Shown piece after piece: positions 8,533 through 16,471 of a stretch of DNA of 64,000 nt. A program made the position numbers and the translations under genes. Under the pieces are notes generated by a model, which was given only the letters and a program-made list of their open reading frames with translations, was not told where the DNA came from and did no database searches. Positions within the stretch are counted from its first letter, which is position 1; every line of letters starts with the position of its first letter. Origin of the DNA: Spirosoma rhododendri (GTDB taxonomy: Bacteria; Bacteroidota; Bacteroidia; Cytophagales; Spirosomataceae); contig NZ_CP051677.1 of NCBI RefSeq assembly GCF_012849055.1, positions 3,735,001-3,799,000 on the forward strand. The letters run 5' to 3'.

Positions 8533-8718
8533 ATGTCACGTTTCGACGAAGTAAAAAATTTGGTAATGTCGCTCGAAGGCGATTTCGAGAAGTTCTATGA
8601 CAAGAAAAATCAGGCTGCCGGTACCCGTGTTCGGAAAGGAATGCAGGATCTGAAAACACTGGCCCAGACGATTCGTGCGGAAGTTCAGGATACCAAAAAC
8701 AGCGCCGACAAAGAGTAG
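8533..8718 (+). CDS. Histone H1-like small protein
   Basis: The 61-residue protein starts MSRFDEVKNLVMSLEGDFEKF and contains the block GTRVRKGMQDLKTLAQ (30-45). This is the short 'histone H1' family of Bacteroidota, a helical, lysine-rich protein resembling the conserved part of chlamydial Hc1. It is predicted to bind DNA and help compact the nucleoid; that function is from the family name and composition, not shown here. The gene stands alone, flanked on both sides by intrinsic terminators, which fits an independently and strongly expressed gene. Confidence 0.88.
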   Translation: MSRFDEVKNLVMSLEGDFEKFYDKKNQAAGTRVRKGMQDLKTLAQTIRAEVQDTKNSADKE

Positions 8719-8743
8719 TCGTTCGTCGTTTATCCAACTGATT

Positions 8744-8786
8744 ATTGCCCCCATTGGTCGCTGCACCAGTGGGGCAATGATTTTTT
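8744..8786 (+). terminator. Intrinsic terminator after the H1-like gene
   Basis: ATTGCCCC (8744-8751) pairs with GGGGCAAT (8771-8778). An inner stem ATTGGT/ACCAGT lies within, and six T residues follow at 8781-8786. Confidence 0.88.
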
Positions 8787-8804
8787 CGGCCCGTTCTGAA
8801 CCGA

Positions 8805-9218
8805 TCAGATTTTTTCGCGGTGCATCAGCGTTGCCGTGCCGCGCGTGGCTACCTTACCGGTCTGTACGTCGCGCAGTTCGCCCAGAATTTCGGCGGTGTG
8901 CTTATCGGGGTTCATGCTTTTAACCGTAAAGACGGCTTCGTAATCGGTGTCGACAAACATGGGCCGCAGAAACTCCAGCGTCTGACCCAGATAAACCGAG
9001 CCGTAGCCGGGGAACTCGGTGCCAAGCACTTTGGTGAAGATGCTGGCCCCCAGCATGCCGTGGATGATGGGCCGTTTGAACGGCGTCTGGGCGGCAAAGT
9101 CAGCGTCGAGATGCAGCGGGTTGTTATCACCCGTAACGCGGGCGAAGTCGATCACATCGGCCTGCGAAAAGCGAAACGGGTAGCGGTAAACGGCGTTCAG
9201 AGCAAAATCGGGAATCAT
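8805..9218 (-). CDS. MaoC-like (R)-specific enoyl-CoA hydratase
   Basis: A 137-residue hotdog-fold protein with the hydratase-2 signature TGDNNPLHLD (29-38; Asp31 and His36 are the expected catalytic pair) followed by FKRPIIHGMLGASIF. It hydrates trans-2-enoyl-CoA to the (R)-3-hydroxyacyl-CoA, or performs a related dehydration. The start chosen is the ATG at 9218 (MIPDFALN). A longer open frame to 9308 exists, but its extra 30 residues are the translation of the adjacent hairpin repeat. No fatty-acid genes adjoin, so the substrate is open. Confidence 0.88.
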   Translation of the reverse strand: MIPDFALNAVYRYPFRFSQADVIDFARVTGDNNPLHLDADFAAQTPFKRPIIHGMLGASIFTKVLGTEFPGYGSVYLGQTLEFLRPMFVDTDYEAVFTVKSMNPDKHTAEILGELRDVQTGKVATRGTATLMHREKI

Positions 9219-9224
9219 TGGCAA

Positions 9225-9317
9225 GTTTACTATTCGTGGTTTAATGGTCAAAGTTGCAGCTTTCCGGTGAAGGACGATAACGCTCAACGGGTAAACCTTA
9301 AACGACAAACGTTAAAC
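9225..9317. repeat. Heptamer-type hairpin between divergent genes
   Basis: Left arm 9225-9256 (GTTTACTATTCGTGGTTTAA...) and right arm 9285-9317 (ending AAACGTTAAAC) are imperfect inverted copies made of GTTTAAG-like words, with a 28-nt loop. Unlike most copies, it separates two gene starts, so it would lie in 5' leaders rather than 3' ends. Confidence 0.8.
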
Positions 9318-9334
9318 CTTACACCTGCATAGCG

Positions 9335-9342
9335 TAGCTTTG
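9335..9342 (+). promoter_or_regulatory. TAnnTTTG box abutting the acyltransferase start
   Basis: TAGCTTTG ends only 8 nt before the ATG at 9351, implying a transcript with almost no leader. No -33 TTTG at the usual distance; that position falls in the hairpin arm. Confidence 0.45.
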
Positions 9343-9350
9343 TGCTGTTT

Positions 9351-10574
9351 ATGGTACATCTTTTTGGTTTATCGGCGGGAAAACGGGTCTTTGGGCTGGA
9401 CGTCATGCGGGCGCTGGCTATTCTGATTGTCGTCGACGCGCACGCGACGGTTGCGCTCAAAGAATATTATGATGGAGCGTTCTGGCACCACCTGCTCCCC
9501 GACGGGGTCGAGTTGTTTTTCGTATTGAGTGGCTTCCTGATCGGTGGTATCCTGATCCGCACCTACGAAAAAAACGGTCGCTTCGACGGCCCGCTGCTGC
9601 TCAACTTCTGGACCCGCCGGTGGTTTCGCACCCTACCCAACTACTACCTTGTGCTGACGAGCCTGATCGGGCTGGCCCTGTTTCGGGCGTGGCGAAGTGG
9701 GTTGCATCACACGCTACCCGCCAAAGGCGAACTGATTAAGTATTATCTGTTTCTACAGAATTTCGCCACCTACGTTCCCGATTTCTTTCCCGAAACCTGG
9801 AGTCTGGCCATCGAAGAATGGTCGTACATCACGTTGCCGTTGGTGCTGTGGGCGCTGCATACGCTGATGCCCAGCCGCTGGCCCCGGCAGCGCATTATGC
9901 TGACGGCCATTCTTTTCATTATTATTGGTACGAACCTGCTGCGCCTTGTTACGGCCATACTGACGCCCATTTCAGACGGGGAACTGGGCTTCCGGGGCAT
10001 TGTCGTTACCCGGCTCGACGCGATCTCGTACGGGGTGCTGGCGGCTTACGTCAAGCATTATTTCCCCGCATTCTGGACAGCCGAACGCACCCGTAATCGA
10101 CTGGCTATTGCCGGGCTAGCCCTGATTCTGATCACGTCGTTTACGGCATCGATCGTTATCCTGAAATACTATGTGCAGGCGGGTATCTACCCCAGCTACG
10201 TATTCTACAAACGCACGTTTTACTTCCCGATGATCGGCCTGAGTATGGCGCTGATCTTACCGTATATGGATGGCTGGCGAACGGCAACGGGCGCGTGGGC
10301 GCGGTTCGGCATCGCCCGGTTTATCACGCACATCAGCCTGATTTCGTATTCGATGTACCTGCTCAACCTGACGCCCATCATGATTACCTTCCTGGAACGC
10401 TTCCCGACGACGTCGGCGGCAGTAGGCTGGGCGAAAGTGGGTATCTTCTGGGGGCTGACGCTGATACTGTCGACGCTGCTGTTTGCTTACTTTGAAAAAC
10501 CCGTAACGGAACTGCGTGAGCGGATGTCGAAGAAAGAGCCCACCCTGCTGACCAACGAACAGGTCAGCAGTTAA
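9351..10574 (+). CDS. Acyltransferase 3 family membrane protein
   Basis: About 407 residues with roughly ten transmembrane helices. It starts with the family hallmark FGLDVMRALAILIVVDAH, whose Arg and terminal His are the conserved catalytic-region residues, followed by GVELFFVLSGFLIG and FPETWSLAIEEWSY. Proteins of this OafA/NodX-like family transfer acetyl or other short acyl groups from the cytoplasm to surface sugars. The ATG at 9351 is preferred over a GTG at 9342 because the latter overlaps the predicted -7 box. It ends 41 bp before an unrelated methyltransferase gene that has its own TAnnTTTG box. The acceptor is unknown. Confidence 0.88.
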   Translation: MVHLFGLSAGKRVFGLDVMRALAILIVVDAHATVALKEYYDGAFWHHLLPDGVELFFVLSGFLIGGILIRTYEKNGRFDGPLLLNFWTRRWFRTLPNYYLVLTSLIGLALFRAWRSGLHHTLPAKGELIKYYLFLQNFATYVPDFFPETWSLAIEEWSYITLPLVLWALHTLMPSRWPRQRIMLTAILFIIIGTNLLRLVTAILTPISDGELGFRGIVVTRLDAISYGVLAAYVKHYFPAFWTAERTRNRLAIAGLALILITSFTASIVILKYYVQAGIYPSYVFYKRTFYFPMIGLSMALILPYMDGWRTATGAWARFGIARFITHISLISYSMYLLNLTPIMITFLERFPTTSAAVGWAKVGIFWGLTLILSTLLFAYFEKPVTELRERMSKKEPTLLTNEQVSS

Positions 10575-10599
10575 ATCCGCATATCCGCGTTGGGTGCCG

Positions 10600-10607
10600 T
10601 ATCTTTG
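10600..10607 (+). promoter_or_regulatory. TAnnTTTG box abutting the rRNA methyltransferase start
   Basis: TATCTTTG is followed 7 nt later by the ATG at 10615. The predicted mRNA would be leaderless or nearly so. No TTTG lies 19 bp upstream. Confidence 0.45.
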
Positions 10608-10614
10608 CGGGTGC

Positions 10615-11826
10615 ATGAGTTATTCAAAAATCTATCTACAGGCGGGGCGCGACGAAGCCGTCCGGCGGTTTCACCCCTGGGTCTTTTCGCGGGCTATCGG
10701 TCGGTTCGACGGCGACCTCAATGACGGCGATACCGTCGAAGTATTCGACAAGAAAGGGGAGTACCTCGCTACCGGGCATTACCACGATGGTAGCATTGCC
10801 GTGCGGCTGTTTTCGTTCGCGGCTACGGCGGGTGGCCCCGTCACGCCCGACGTGGCTTACTGGACCGCGAAATTGACTGGCATTCGGGCCTTGCGTCAGG
10901 CAATTCTTGCCAACCAAACCGGCGAAACCAACTGTTACCGACTGATACACGGCGAGGGCGACGGCTGTACGGGTCTGATTGTCGACATGTACAATGGCGT
11001 GGCCGTCGTGCAGGCGCACTCGATCGGGATGCACCGCGAACGGATGCTCATTACCGACGCGCTGCGGGCCGTATTCGGCGATGAACTACAGGCGGTGTAC
11101 GATAAGAGTGCCGAGACACTCCCCGAACAGTACGGGGCCACCGTGCAGAACGGCTACCTCTTCGGCCGGACGCCCGTACCGCACCCGGTGCAGGAAAATG
11201 GCCATACCTTTCTGGTCGACTGGATTACGGGTCAGAAAACCGGTTTTTTTCTCGATCAGCGCGACAACCGGGCGTTGCTGGCGGGATACGCCCACGGCAA
11301 AAAAGTCCTGAACGCATTCTGCTACTCGGGTGGATTTTCGGTGTACGCGCTCAGTGCCGGAGCCGAACAGGTGCACTCGGTCGACGCGTCGAAGAAAGCC
11401 ATCGATCTGACGAATCAGAACGTCGAGGCCAACCTAAGTGATGGCGTCGACGGTTCGCACCACGAAGCCTACGCCGATGATGTGATGCATTACCTCAAGG
11501 GGCACGACCATCAGTACGACGTCGTTGTACTCGATCCACCGGCTTACGCCAAAAGCCTGTCGGCGCGGCACCGGGCGGTGCAGGGCTACAAACGGCTCAA
11601 CGCCGAAGGGCTGCGCCGGGTGGCGAAGGGCGGTATTCTCTTCACGTTTTCCTGCTCGCAGGTTGTCGACCGGGAGTTATTTTACAACACAATTGTAGCG
11701 GCCGCAATCGAAGCCGGGCGGCAGGTACGGGTGCTGCACCATCTGAGTCAGCCTGCCGATCACCCCGTGAGCCTGTTTCACCCCGAAGGCGGTTATCTGA
11801 AAGGGCTCGTCCTGTGGGTAGAGTAA
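10615..11826 (+). CDS. rlmI: RlmI-type 23S rRNA (cytosine-C5) methyltransferase
   Basis: The 403-residue protein begins with a PUA-like RNA-binding domain (HPWVFSRAIGR...DGDTVEVFDKKGEYLATGHY) and continues with a middle region and a class I SAM methyltransferase: TGFFLDQRDNR, VLNAFCYSGGFSVYA (SAM loop) and DVVVLDPPAYAK (catalytic DPP). In E. coli RlmI makes m5C1962 in 23S rRNA. The symbol is by homology of domain order; the target base is inferred. The start at 10615 was preferred to one 7 codons upstream, because the extra residues (MPYLCGC) are unlike the family and overlap the -7 box. Confidence 0.88.
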   Translation: MSYSKIYLQAGRDEAVRRFHPWVFSRAIGRFDGDLNDGDTVEVFDKKGEYLATGHYHDGSIAVRLFSFAATAGGPVTPDVAYWTAKLTGIRALRQAILANQTGETNCYRLIHGEGDGCTGLIVDMYNGVAVVQAHSIGMHRERMLITDALRAVFGDELQAVYDKSAETLPEQYGATVQNGYLFGRTPVPHPVQENGHTFLVDWITGQKTGFFLDQRDNRALLAGYAHGKKVLNAFCYSGGFSVYALSAGAEQVHSVDASKKAIDLTNQNVEANLSDGVDGSHHEAYADDVMHYLKGHDHQYDVVVLDPPAYAKSLSARHRAVQGYKRLNAEGLRRVAKGGILFTFSCSQVVDRELFYNTIVAAAIEAGRQVRVLHHLSQPADHPVSLFHPEGGYLKGLVLWVE

Positions 11827-11862
11827 TACTGCTCATACTTTTATTTCTTGCCGCCTTTGCGC

Positions 11863-11870
11863 TAATTTTG
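11863..11870 (+). promoter_or_regulatory. TAnnTTTG box for the E2 gene
   Basis: TAATTTTG 48 nt before the E2 ATG, giving a leader of about 40 nt. No clear -33 element. Confidence 0.5.
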
Positions 11871-11917
11871 ACGCACAGGCTGATTCTTTTGTCAAACCCG
11901 ACACACATATAGCTGCT

Positions 11918-13690
11918 ATGGCTGAATTGATTCGAATGCCCAAGATGAGCGACACCATGACCGAAGGCGTCATTGCGGAGTGGCACAAAAAAGTGGGCGA
12001 TAAAGTAAAATCCGGCGACGTACTGGCCGAAGTCGAAACCGACAAGGCAACGATGGATCTGGAGTCGTACGAAGAAGGTACGCTGCTGTATATCGGTGTC
12101 GAAAAAGGAACGTCGGTTCCGGTTGATGGTGTGTTGGCCGTCATCGGCGCAGACGGCGAAGATTACAAATCGCTGCTCGACGGAACGAGTGGTGGTAGTC
12201 AGGAAGCCAGTGCTCCTGCCAACGAAACCAAGCCGGAGGCTACGCCTGAGGGTGTGAGCAAAGACGAGGTGAACACCAAGATGCAGGACCCCAAAGCGGT
12301 ATCGGCTGGTCCGGCGGAAGACGTCAACGCGTCGGTCATCCGGATGCCGAAAATGAGCGATACCATGACTGAGGGTACCATCGTTGCCTGGCACAAAAAA
12401 GAAGGCGACACGGTAAAATCGGGTGACGTACTGGCCGAAGTCGAAACCGACAAAGCCACCATGGACCTCGAAGCCTACGAAGAAGGTACGCTGCTGTATG
12501 TGGGCGTGAAAGAAGGTTCGTCGGTAGCTGTCGATGATATTATTGCCGTGATCGGTGAAAAAGGAGCCAACTTCAAAGTGCTGATCGACGGCGCGAACGG
12601 TGGTGGCTCAGCACCGGCTTCAAGCAACGGTAAGGAAGCCGCGACGGGCGAAGGCGGTAGTAACACCGCTGAGCAGAACCCACAGGCGGACGTTCCCGCC
12701 AATGCCGATACTGATCTGTCGTACGGTGGTGGTACGGGTGATGAAGTTGAGCCAACCGGCCGCATGAAAGCGTCGCCGTTAGCCAAGCGCATTGCCGAAG
12801 AAAAAGGCATCAAACTGGAGCAGGTAAAAGGCAGTGGCCCGGAAGGCCGCATCGTGAAGAGCGATGTCGAGTCGTTCGTGCCCGGCAGTGCGCCAGCACC
12901 GAAGCCAGCCGCGCCAAAACCGGCTGCTGCACCGCAACCCGCACAACAGGCAGCACCCGCTCCGGCACCGCAACAAGCCCCGGCTCCACAACCGGCCGTA
13001 CCAGCTACTGGCGACTTCACCGATACGCCGGTCAGTCAGATGCGGAAAACGATTGCGCGTCGCCTGAGCGAAAGCCTGTTTACGGCTCCGCATTTCTACC
13101 TGACCATGGAAATCAACATGGACAAGGCGATGGAACTGCGCGGCACGGTCAACAGCGTCAGCCCGGTCAAAATCTCGTTCAACGATTTCGTCATCAAAGC
13201 GGCTGCCGTTGCCTTGAAACAGCATCCGACGGTCAACTCATCGTGGCTGGGCGACAAAATCCGCAAATACAACTACGTCAATATCGGCGTAGCAGTAGCG
13301 GTCGATGAAGGACTGCTGGTTCCCGTTGTGCGCAACGCCGATCAGAAAACGCTGTCGACCATTGCGGGCGAAGTGAAGGACATGGCCGGAAAAGCCAAGG
13401 ACAAGAAGCTACAACCGAAAGATTGGGAAGGCAGTACGTTCTCGATTTCGAACCTCGGTATGTTCGGTATCGATGAATTTACGGCAATCATCAACCCACC
13501 CGATTCGTGCATCCTGGCCGTTGGTGCGATCAAAACCGCCGTTAAGTTTGAGGGCGACGTGGCGAAACCAACCAACGTGATGAAGGTAACGCTGTCGTGC
13601 GATCACCGTGTGGTCGACGGCGCCAGTGGTGCTTCGTTCCTGCAAACGTTCAAAGAACTGCTGGAAAACCCCATGCGCATGCTGGTATAG
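11918..13690 (+). CDS. pdhC: Dihydrolipoamide acetyltransferase, pyruvate dehydrogenase E2
   Basis: The E2 core of pyruvate dehydrogenase takes the acetyl group from E1 on a swinging lipoyl arm and passes it to CoA. The 590-residue protein has two lipoyl domains (about 3-80 and 139-216; lipoyl lysines Lys43 and Lys179 in identical ETDKATMDLE contexts), an E3-binding domain (285-318), an Ala/Pro-rich flexible linker (322-364) and the catalytic domain, with the active-site HRVVDG at 563-568. The two lipoyl domains are close at the DNA level too, indicating tandem duplication. It is alone here: E1 and E3 genes are not in the window. Other 2-oxoacid E2s usually have one lipoyl domain, which favours PDH. 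Confidence 0.94.
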   Translation: MAELIRMPKMSDTMTEGVIAEWHKKVGDKVKSGDVLAEVETDKATMDLESYEEGTLLYIGVEKGTSVPVDGVLAVIGADGEDYKSLLDGTSGGSQEASAPANETKPEATPEGVSKDEVNTKMQDPKAVSAGPAEDVNASVIRMPKMSDTMTEGTIVAWHKKEGDTVKSGDVLAEVETDKATMDLEAYEEGTLLYVGVKEGSSVAVDDIIAVIGEKGANFKVLIDGANGGGSAPASSNGKEAATGEGGSNTAEQNPQADVPANADTDLSYGGGTGDEVEPTGRMKASPLAKRIAEEKGIKLEQVKGSGPEGRIVKSDVESFVPGSAPAPKPAAPKPAAAPQPAQQAAPAPAPQQAPAPQPAVPATGDFTDTPVSQMRKTIARRLSESLFTAPHFYLTMEINMDKAMELRGTVNSVSPVKISFNDFVIKAAAVALKQHPTVNSSWLGDKIRKYNYVNIGVAVAVDEGLLVPVVRNADQKTLSTIAGEVKDMAGKAKDKKLQPKDWEGSTFSISNLGMFGIDEFTAIINPPDSCILAVGAIKTAVKFEGDVAKPTNVMKVTLSCDHRVVDGASGASFLQTFKELLENPMRMLV

Positions 13691-13693
13691 TGG

Positions 13694-13759
13694 GTTTAAG
13701 GTTTGTGGTTTAATGGTTAAGGCTGTCAGCACGGCAACGTTAAACCACAAACCTTAAAC
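13694..13759. repeat. Heptamer-type hairpin (GTTTAAG words)
   Basis: A 20-nt arm at 13694-13713 matches its reverse complement at 13740-13759 perfectly. The arm is visibly a 7-base tandem array: GTTTAAG GTTTGTG GTTTAAT. It starts 3 nt after the E2 stop. Confidence 0.9.
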
Positions 13760-13767
13760 TATCCATA

Positions 13768-13809
13768 AAAAGAAAGGGTCTCAACTCACGTTGAGACCCT
13801 TTCTTTTTA
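13768..13809. terminator. Strong bidirectional intrinsic terminator
   Basis: A perfect 19-bp stem (13768-13786 with 13791-13809) with a TCAC loop, A-rich on the left and T-rich on the right. It serves both the E2 gene and the convergent thioredoxin gene. Confidence 0.95.
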
Positions 13810-13841
13810 TTAAATCAGGTAAGTGCCCGGGTAGAGAAATA

Positions 13842-13878
13842 ACCTTAAACCTTAGACACTAAACCTTAAACGTCAAAC
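13842..13878. repeat. Solitary heptamer-type arm
   Basis: AACCTTAAACCTTAGACAC and the following TAAACCTTAAACG form a right-hand arm of the GTTTAAG family without an immediate partner. The nearest complementary arm is at 13694, on the far side of the terminator. It ends at the thioredoxin stop codon and may be the remnant of a second hairpin. Confidence 0.7.
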
Positions 13879-14208
13879 TTACATTGCCGCCTGAAGCTTT
13901 TGCTCCAGTACGTTTTTGGGAACGGCACCTACTACCTTCTCCACCATCTGTCCGTTCTTGAAGACCATCAGCGTCGGGATGCTGCGGATACCGAACTGCG
14001 CGGGAATGCGCGCGTTCTGATCGACGTCCATTTTAGCCACGACAGCTTTGCCTTCGTATTCGCCGGCGAGTTGCTCGACAACGGGTCCGATCATCTTACA
14101 AGGTCCGCACCATTCGGCCCAGAAATCGACCAGAACCGGCTTATCAGAATTGATCAGCTCGTCAAAATTTGCATCAGTTGCCTCTACGGCGTGTGAACCT
14201 GCTGCCAT
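13879..14208 (-). CDS. trxA: Thioredoxin
   Basis: A 109-residue classical thioredoxin with the active site WCGPCK (33-38), the preceding VLVDFWAEW strand and the cis-proline loop RSIPTLMVF. It keeps cytoplasmic protein thiols reduced and donates electrons to ribonucleotide reductase and to sulfate reduction enzymes of the kind encoded further right. Length and motifs are standard. It is convergent with the E2 gene across a shared terminator and is not clearly in an operon with the upstream hydroxylase gene, which lies 90 bp away on the same strand. Confidence 0.96.
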   Translation of the reverse strand: MAAGSHAVEATDANFDELINSDKPVLVDFWAEWCGPCKMIGPVVEQLAGEYEGKAVVAKMDVDQNARIPAQFGIRSIPTLMVFKNGQMVEKVVGAVPKNVLEQKLQAAM

Positions 14209-14298
14209 GAGTGAAATCAGTTTATTGGTTTGATTTGTTTCTTCTCAATAAACCGGAATGTACCCGTTTAGTTCCGACGGATTGCCAACGTATACGGT

Positions 14299-15189
14299 TC
14301 ATCGGTCGGCGGTGTTTAGCTGATCCGAGCCGATTTTTTGCGACGTTGCGGGTTCACCAACGGGCGGGCGGTATGTCTGGAACGGGATCTTCAGTAGGTT
14401 GCCAAGCTGCGAATGTTCGTGCTGATGGGGATGCGTATCGATGCCGTAATGCAGGTCGCGCCCGGCCATTTCGTGGTATGTACCGAACAGCCGGTCCCAG
14501 TAAGGAAAAATATTGCCGTAGTTGGTATTGGTTACGGGCAGTACGTAATGGTGGTGGACGTGGTGCATGTTGGGCGTCACGATCACCAGCCCAAGCAGCC
14601 GGTCGGCCCAGCGGGGGAGTTCGATATTGGCGTGATTAAACTGCGAGAGCACCACCGACAGCGCCTGATACAGGAACACCAGCCACATCGGCGCGCCCGT
14701 CAGCAGCACCGCCACCAGCGTAAAGACGAAGCGAATAACGCTTTCGCCGGGATGATGCCGGTTGGCCGTGGTCGTGTCGATATGCGTATCAGTATGGTGA
14801 ATAAGGTGAAAGCGCCACAGAAACGTGACTTTGTGTTCAGCCCAGTGGGGAAACCATGCGCCCACCAGATCGAGTACCAGCAGGCCCATAATTGCTTCAA
14901 CCCAAAGCGGTAACTGAACCCACTGAAGCAGGCCGACGCCGTGCTGCACTGTCCAGTCGCTGGTGCGGAGCAGCAGAAACGCCAGCACCGTATTGACGAT
15001 AATGGTCGTGATCGTGAAGAAAATATTGATACCGGCATGGTGCCATTTGCGGTAGCCCGGTTCGGTTTGCTCAAACCGGAACAGGGGCGCGGCACTCTCA
15101 ATCAGCCAGAACAGCGTTATGCCGCCTACCAGAATCAGGCCGCGGTGCGCCGATGGAATATGCTCAAAGTAATTGACCAGTCGTTCCAT
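14299..15189 (-). CDS. Sterol desaturase / fatty acid hydroxylase family protein
   Basis: A 296-residue integral membrane di-iron oxygenase with several N-terminal helices and the histidine clusters of the family: HLIHHTDTH, NRHHPGE and MHHVHHHYVLP. These bind two irons and insert oxygen into a lipid or terpenoid C-H bond. The substrate could be a sphingolipid, a fatty acid or a carotenoid; the sequence does not decide. The start at 15189 is supported by a TATATTTG box at 15228-15221. It is divergent from a hotdog acyl-CoA thioesterase, a loose hint of a lipid role. Confidence 0.88.
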   Translation of the reverse strand: MERLVNYFEHIPSAHRGLILVGGITLFWLIESAAPLFRFEQTEPGYRKWHHAGINIFFTITTIIVNTVLAFLLLRTSDWTVQHGVGLLQWVQLPLWVEAIMGLLVLDLVGAWFPHWAEHKVTFLWRFHLIHHTDTHIDTTTANRHHPGESVIRFVFTLVAVLLTGAPMWLVFLYQALSVVLSQFNHANIELPRWADRLLGLVIVTPNMHHVHHHYVLPVTNTNYGNIFPYWDRLFGTYHEMAGRDLHYGIDTHPHQHEHSQLGNLLKIPFQTYRPPVGEPATSQKIGSDQLNTADR

Positions 15190-15220
15190 TCGTTTTGTCT
15201 CATTTTTTACTGCTATAAAA

Positions 15221-15228
15221 CAAATATA
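15221..15228 (-). promoter_or_regulatory. TAnnTTTG box for the hydroxylase
   Basis: On the minus strand TATATTTG ends 31 nt before the ATG at 15189. No -33 TTTG at 19 bp. Confidence 0.5.
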
Positions 15229-15344
15229 CGGATTGGAATGGTTCGATAGAGCTTATCCCTTCAGATGTGGGATTTACGATTATTTGGCCGTTTGCCGGTT
15301 GGATTGTTGGTTTGCAGTTTCGACTGAATTACTGAATCAACAAC

Positions 15345-15863
15345 ATGCCTCAACCAAAATTTGCCCGCGAATCCGTCACGGTGATGACCGAGATGGTACT
15401 GCCCAACGATACCAATACACTTGGAAATCTGATGGGTGGGCGGCTGTTATATTACATGGATATTGCAGCTGCGATTGCGGCCCAGAAACATTCCAACCGC
15501 ATCGTAGTGACAGCATCGGTCGATAATGTCTCGTTTGCGGAGGCTGTCCGGCTGGGTAATATCGTAACGCTGAAGGCGCAGGTGACGCGGTCGTTCAGTT
15601 CGTCAATGGAAGTGTTTATCGAGGTGTGGGCCGAGGATATTCCGGCAGGGGTGCGCGTCAGTACCAACAGCGCCTTCTACACATTTGTCGCCGTCGATCA
15701 AACCGGTCGACCGATTGAAGTACCGGGTGTGATTCCCGAAACAGACGAGGAAAAAGACCGCTTTGCGAGTGCCCTGCGCCGTCGGCAGCTTCGGCTGGTG
15801 CTGGCCGGGCGCATGAAACCAGAGGACGCTACCGAGCTGCGGGCCTTTTTGCAAGTGGGCTGA
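15345..15863 (+). CDS. Hotdog acyl-CoA thioesterase (YciA/ACOT type)
   Basis: The 172-residue protein has the hotdog signature of acyl-CoA hydrolases: MVLPNDTNTLGNLMGGRLLYYMDIAAAI (the N-x-x-G-x-x-x-G-G helix region, split here as PNDTNTLG then LMGGRLL), RIVVTASVDNVSFAEAV and ARVTRSF-like QVTRSFSSSMEV. It cleaves acyl-CoA to free acid and CoA in the cytoplasm. The C-terminal tail is longer than in YciA and rich in Arg/Leu. It is alone, ending at a hairpin repeat that separates it from a convergent gene. Confidence 0.9.
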   Translation: MPQPKFARESVTVMTEMVLPNDTNTLGNLMGGRLLYYMDIAAAIAAQKHSNRIVVTASVDNVSFAEAVRLGNIVTLKAQVTRSFSSSMEVFIEVWAEDIPAGVRVSTNSAFYTFVAVDQTGRPIEVPGVIPETDEEKDRFASALRRRQLRLVLAGRMKPEDATELRAFLQVG

Positions 15864-15868
15864 CGCGG

Positions 15869-15943
15869 GTTTAACGTTTGATGTTCAAGGTTTAATGTTA
15901 GGTGATCTGAACAACCTTAAACCTTGAACATCAAACCGTAAAC
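15869..15943. repeat. Heptamer-type hairpin (GTTTAAC/GTTTGAT words)
   Basis: The 25-nt arms 15869-15893 and 15919-15943 match at 23 of 25 positions. The right arm touches the stop codon (TGA, 15946-15944) of the convergent NTF2-like gene. Word composition is as in the other GTTTAAG elements, but the sequence differs between copies. Confidence 0.9.
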
Positions 15944-16429
15944 TCAATTCGCCAGCTTCACCGATTGCCAGGTGGCCATCTGCCACTGGTTGCCTTTTTT
16001 AACGTAGACGTCGGTGTAGCGCAGGCGGGTGTTGATCGTTTCGCCGTTGTTCATCGCTTTTATCAGGCAGACACCGTTGATGATGGCTGTGTTGCCGTAT
16101 ACCCGCACCTTCATTTCCTGCGATTCAATGGCGTCGTACTTCGACTTACCATCGCGGATGGATTGAATGTACGACGCTTTGTTGTCCGTATTGCCGCTTG
16201 AGTGTGTGTATACCAGATCGTCGGCCAGGAGCTTGTCGAGGGCAGCGTAATCTTTGCTGACCTGCGCGGCAAAACGCTGCCGTTCTGCATCGGCTACGGC
16301 TTTTTCGCTGGCCGACATGGCGGTCTGCGTTGCTGGCGCGGCCGGACCGGCAGATGAGGTAGAAACGGCGGTTTGCGCGTATAAGTACGAGCTACAGGCC
16401 AGAAGCGACAGGGTAAGGAGGATTTTCAT
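15944..16429 (-). CDS. Secreted NTF2-like (DUF4440/SnoaL-type) protein
   Basis: A 161-residue protein with a signal peptide (MKILLTLSLLACSSYLYAQ, cut near residue 19), a Ser/Ala/Thr linker and one NTF2-like cone domain: RQRFAAQVSKDYAALDKLLADDLVYTHS...AIINGVCLI...RLRYTDVYVKKGNQWQMATWQS. Members of this family bind small ligands or are enzymes of unknown substrate; no catalytic assignment is possible. It lies 42 bp downstream of a serine hydrolase gene in the same direction, and the two may be co-transcribed and work together in the periplasm. Confidence 0.85.
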   Translation of the reverse strand: MKILLTLSLLACSSYLYAQTAVSTSSAGPAAPATQTAMSASEKAVADAERQRFAAQVSKDYAALDKLLADDLVYTHSSGNTDNKASYIQSIRDGKSKYDAIESQEMKVRVYGNTAIINGVCLIKAMNNGETINTRLRYTDVYVKKGNQWQMATWQSVKLAN

Positions 16430-16471
16430 AGAATCGGGATCTGCAACCAGAAAGCCGGTGCGACTGCGCTT

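Noticed and set aside
9219..9308. N-terminal extension of the MaoC-like protein
   Set aside because: The extra 30 codons are translated from a hairpin repeat; the family start is Met at 9218.
12475..13020. Ala/Gly/Ser-rich minus-strand frame opposite the E2 linker
   Set aside because: It is the complement of the Ala/Pro-rich linker; low-complexity artefact.
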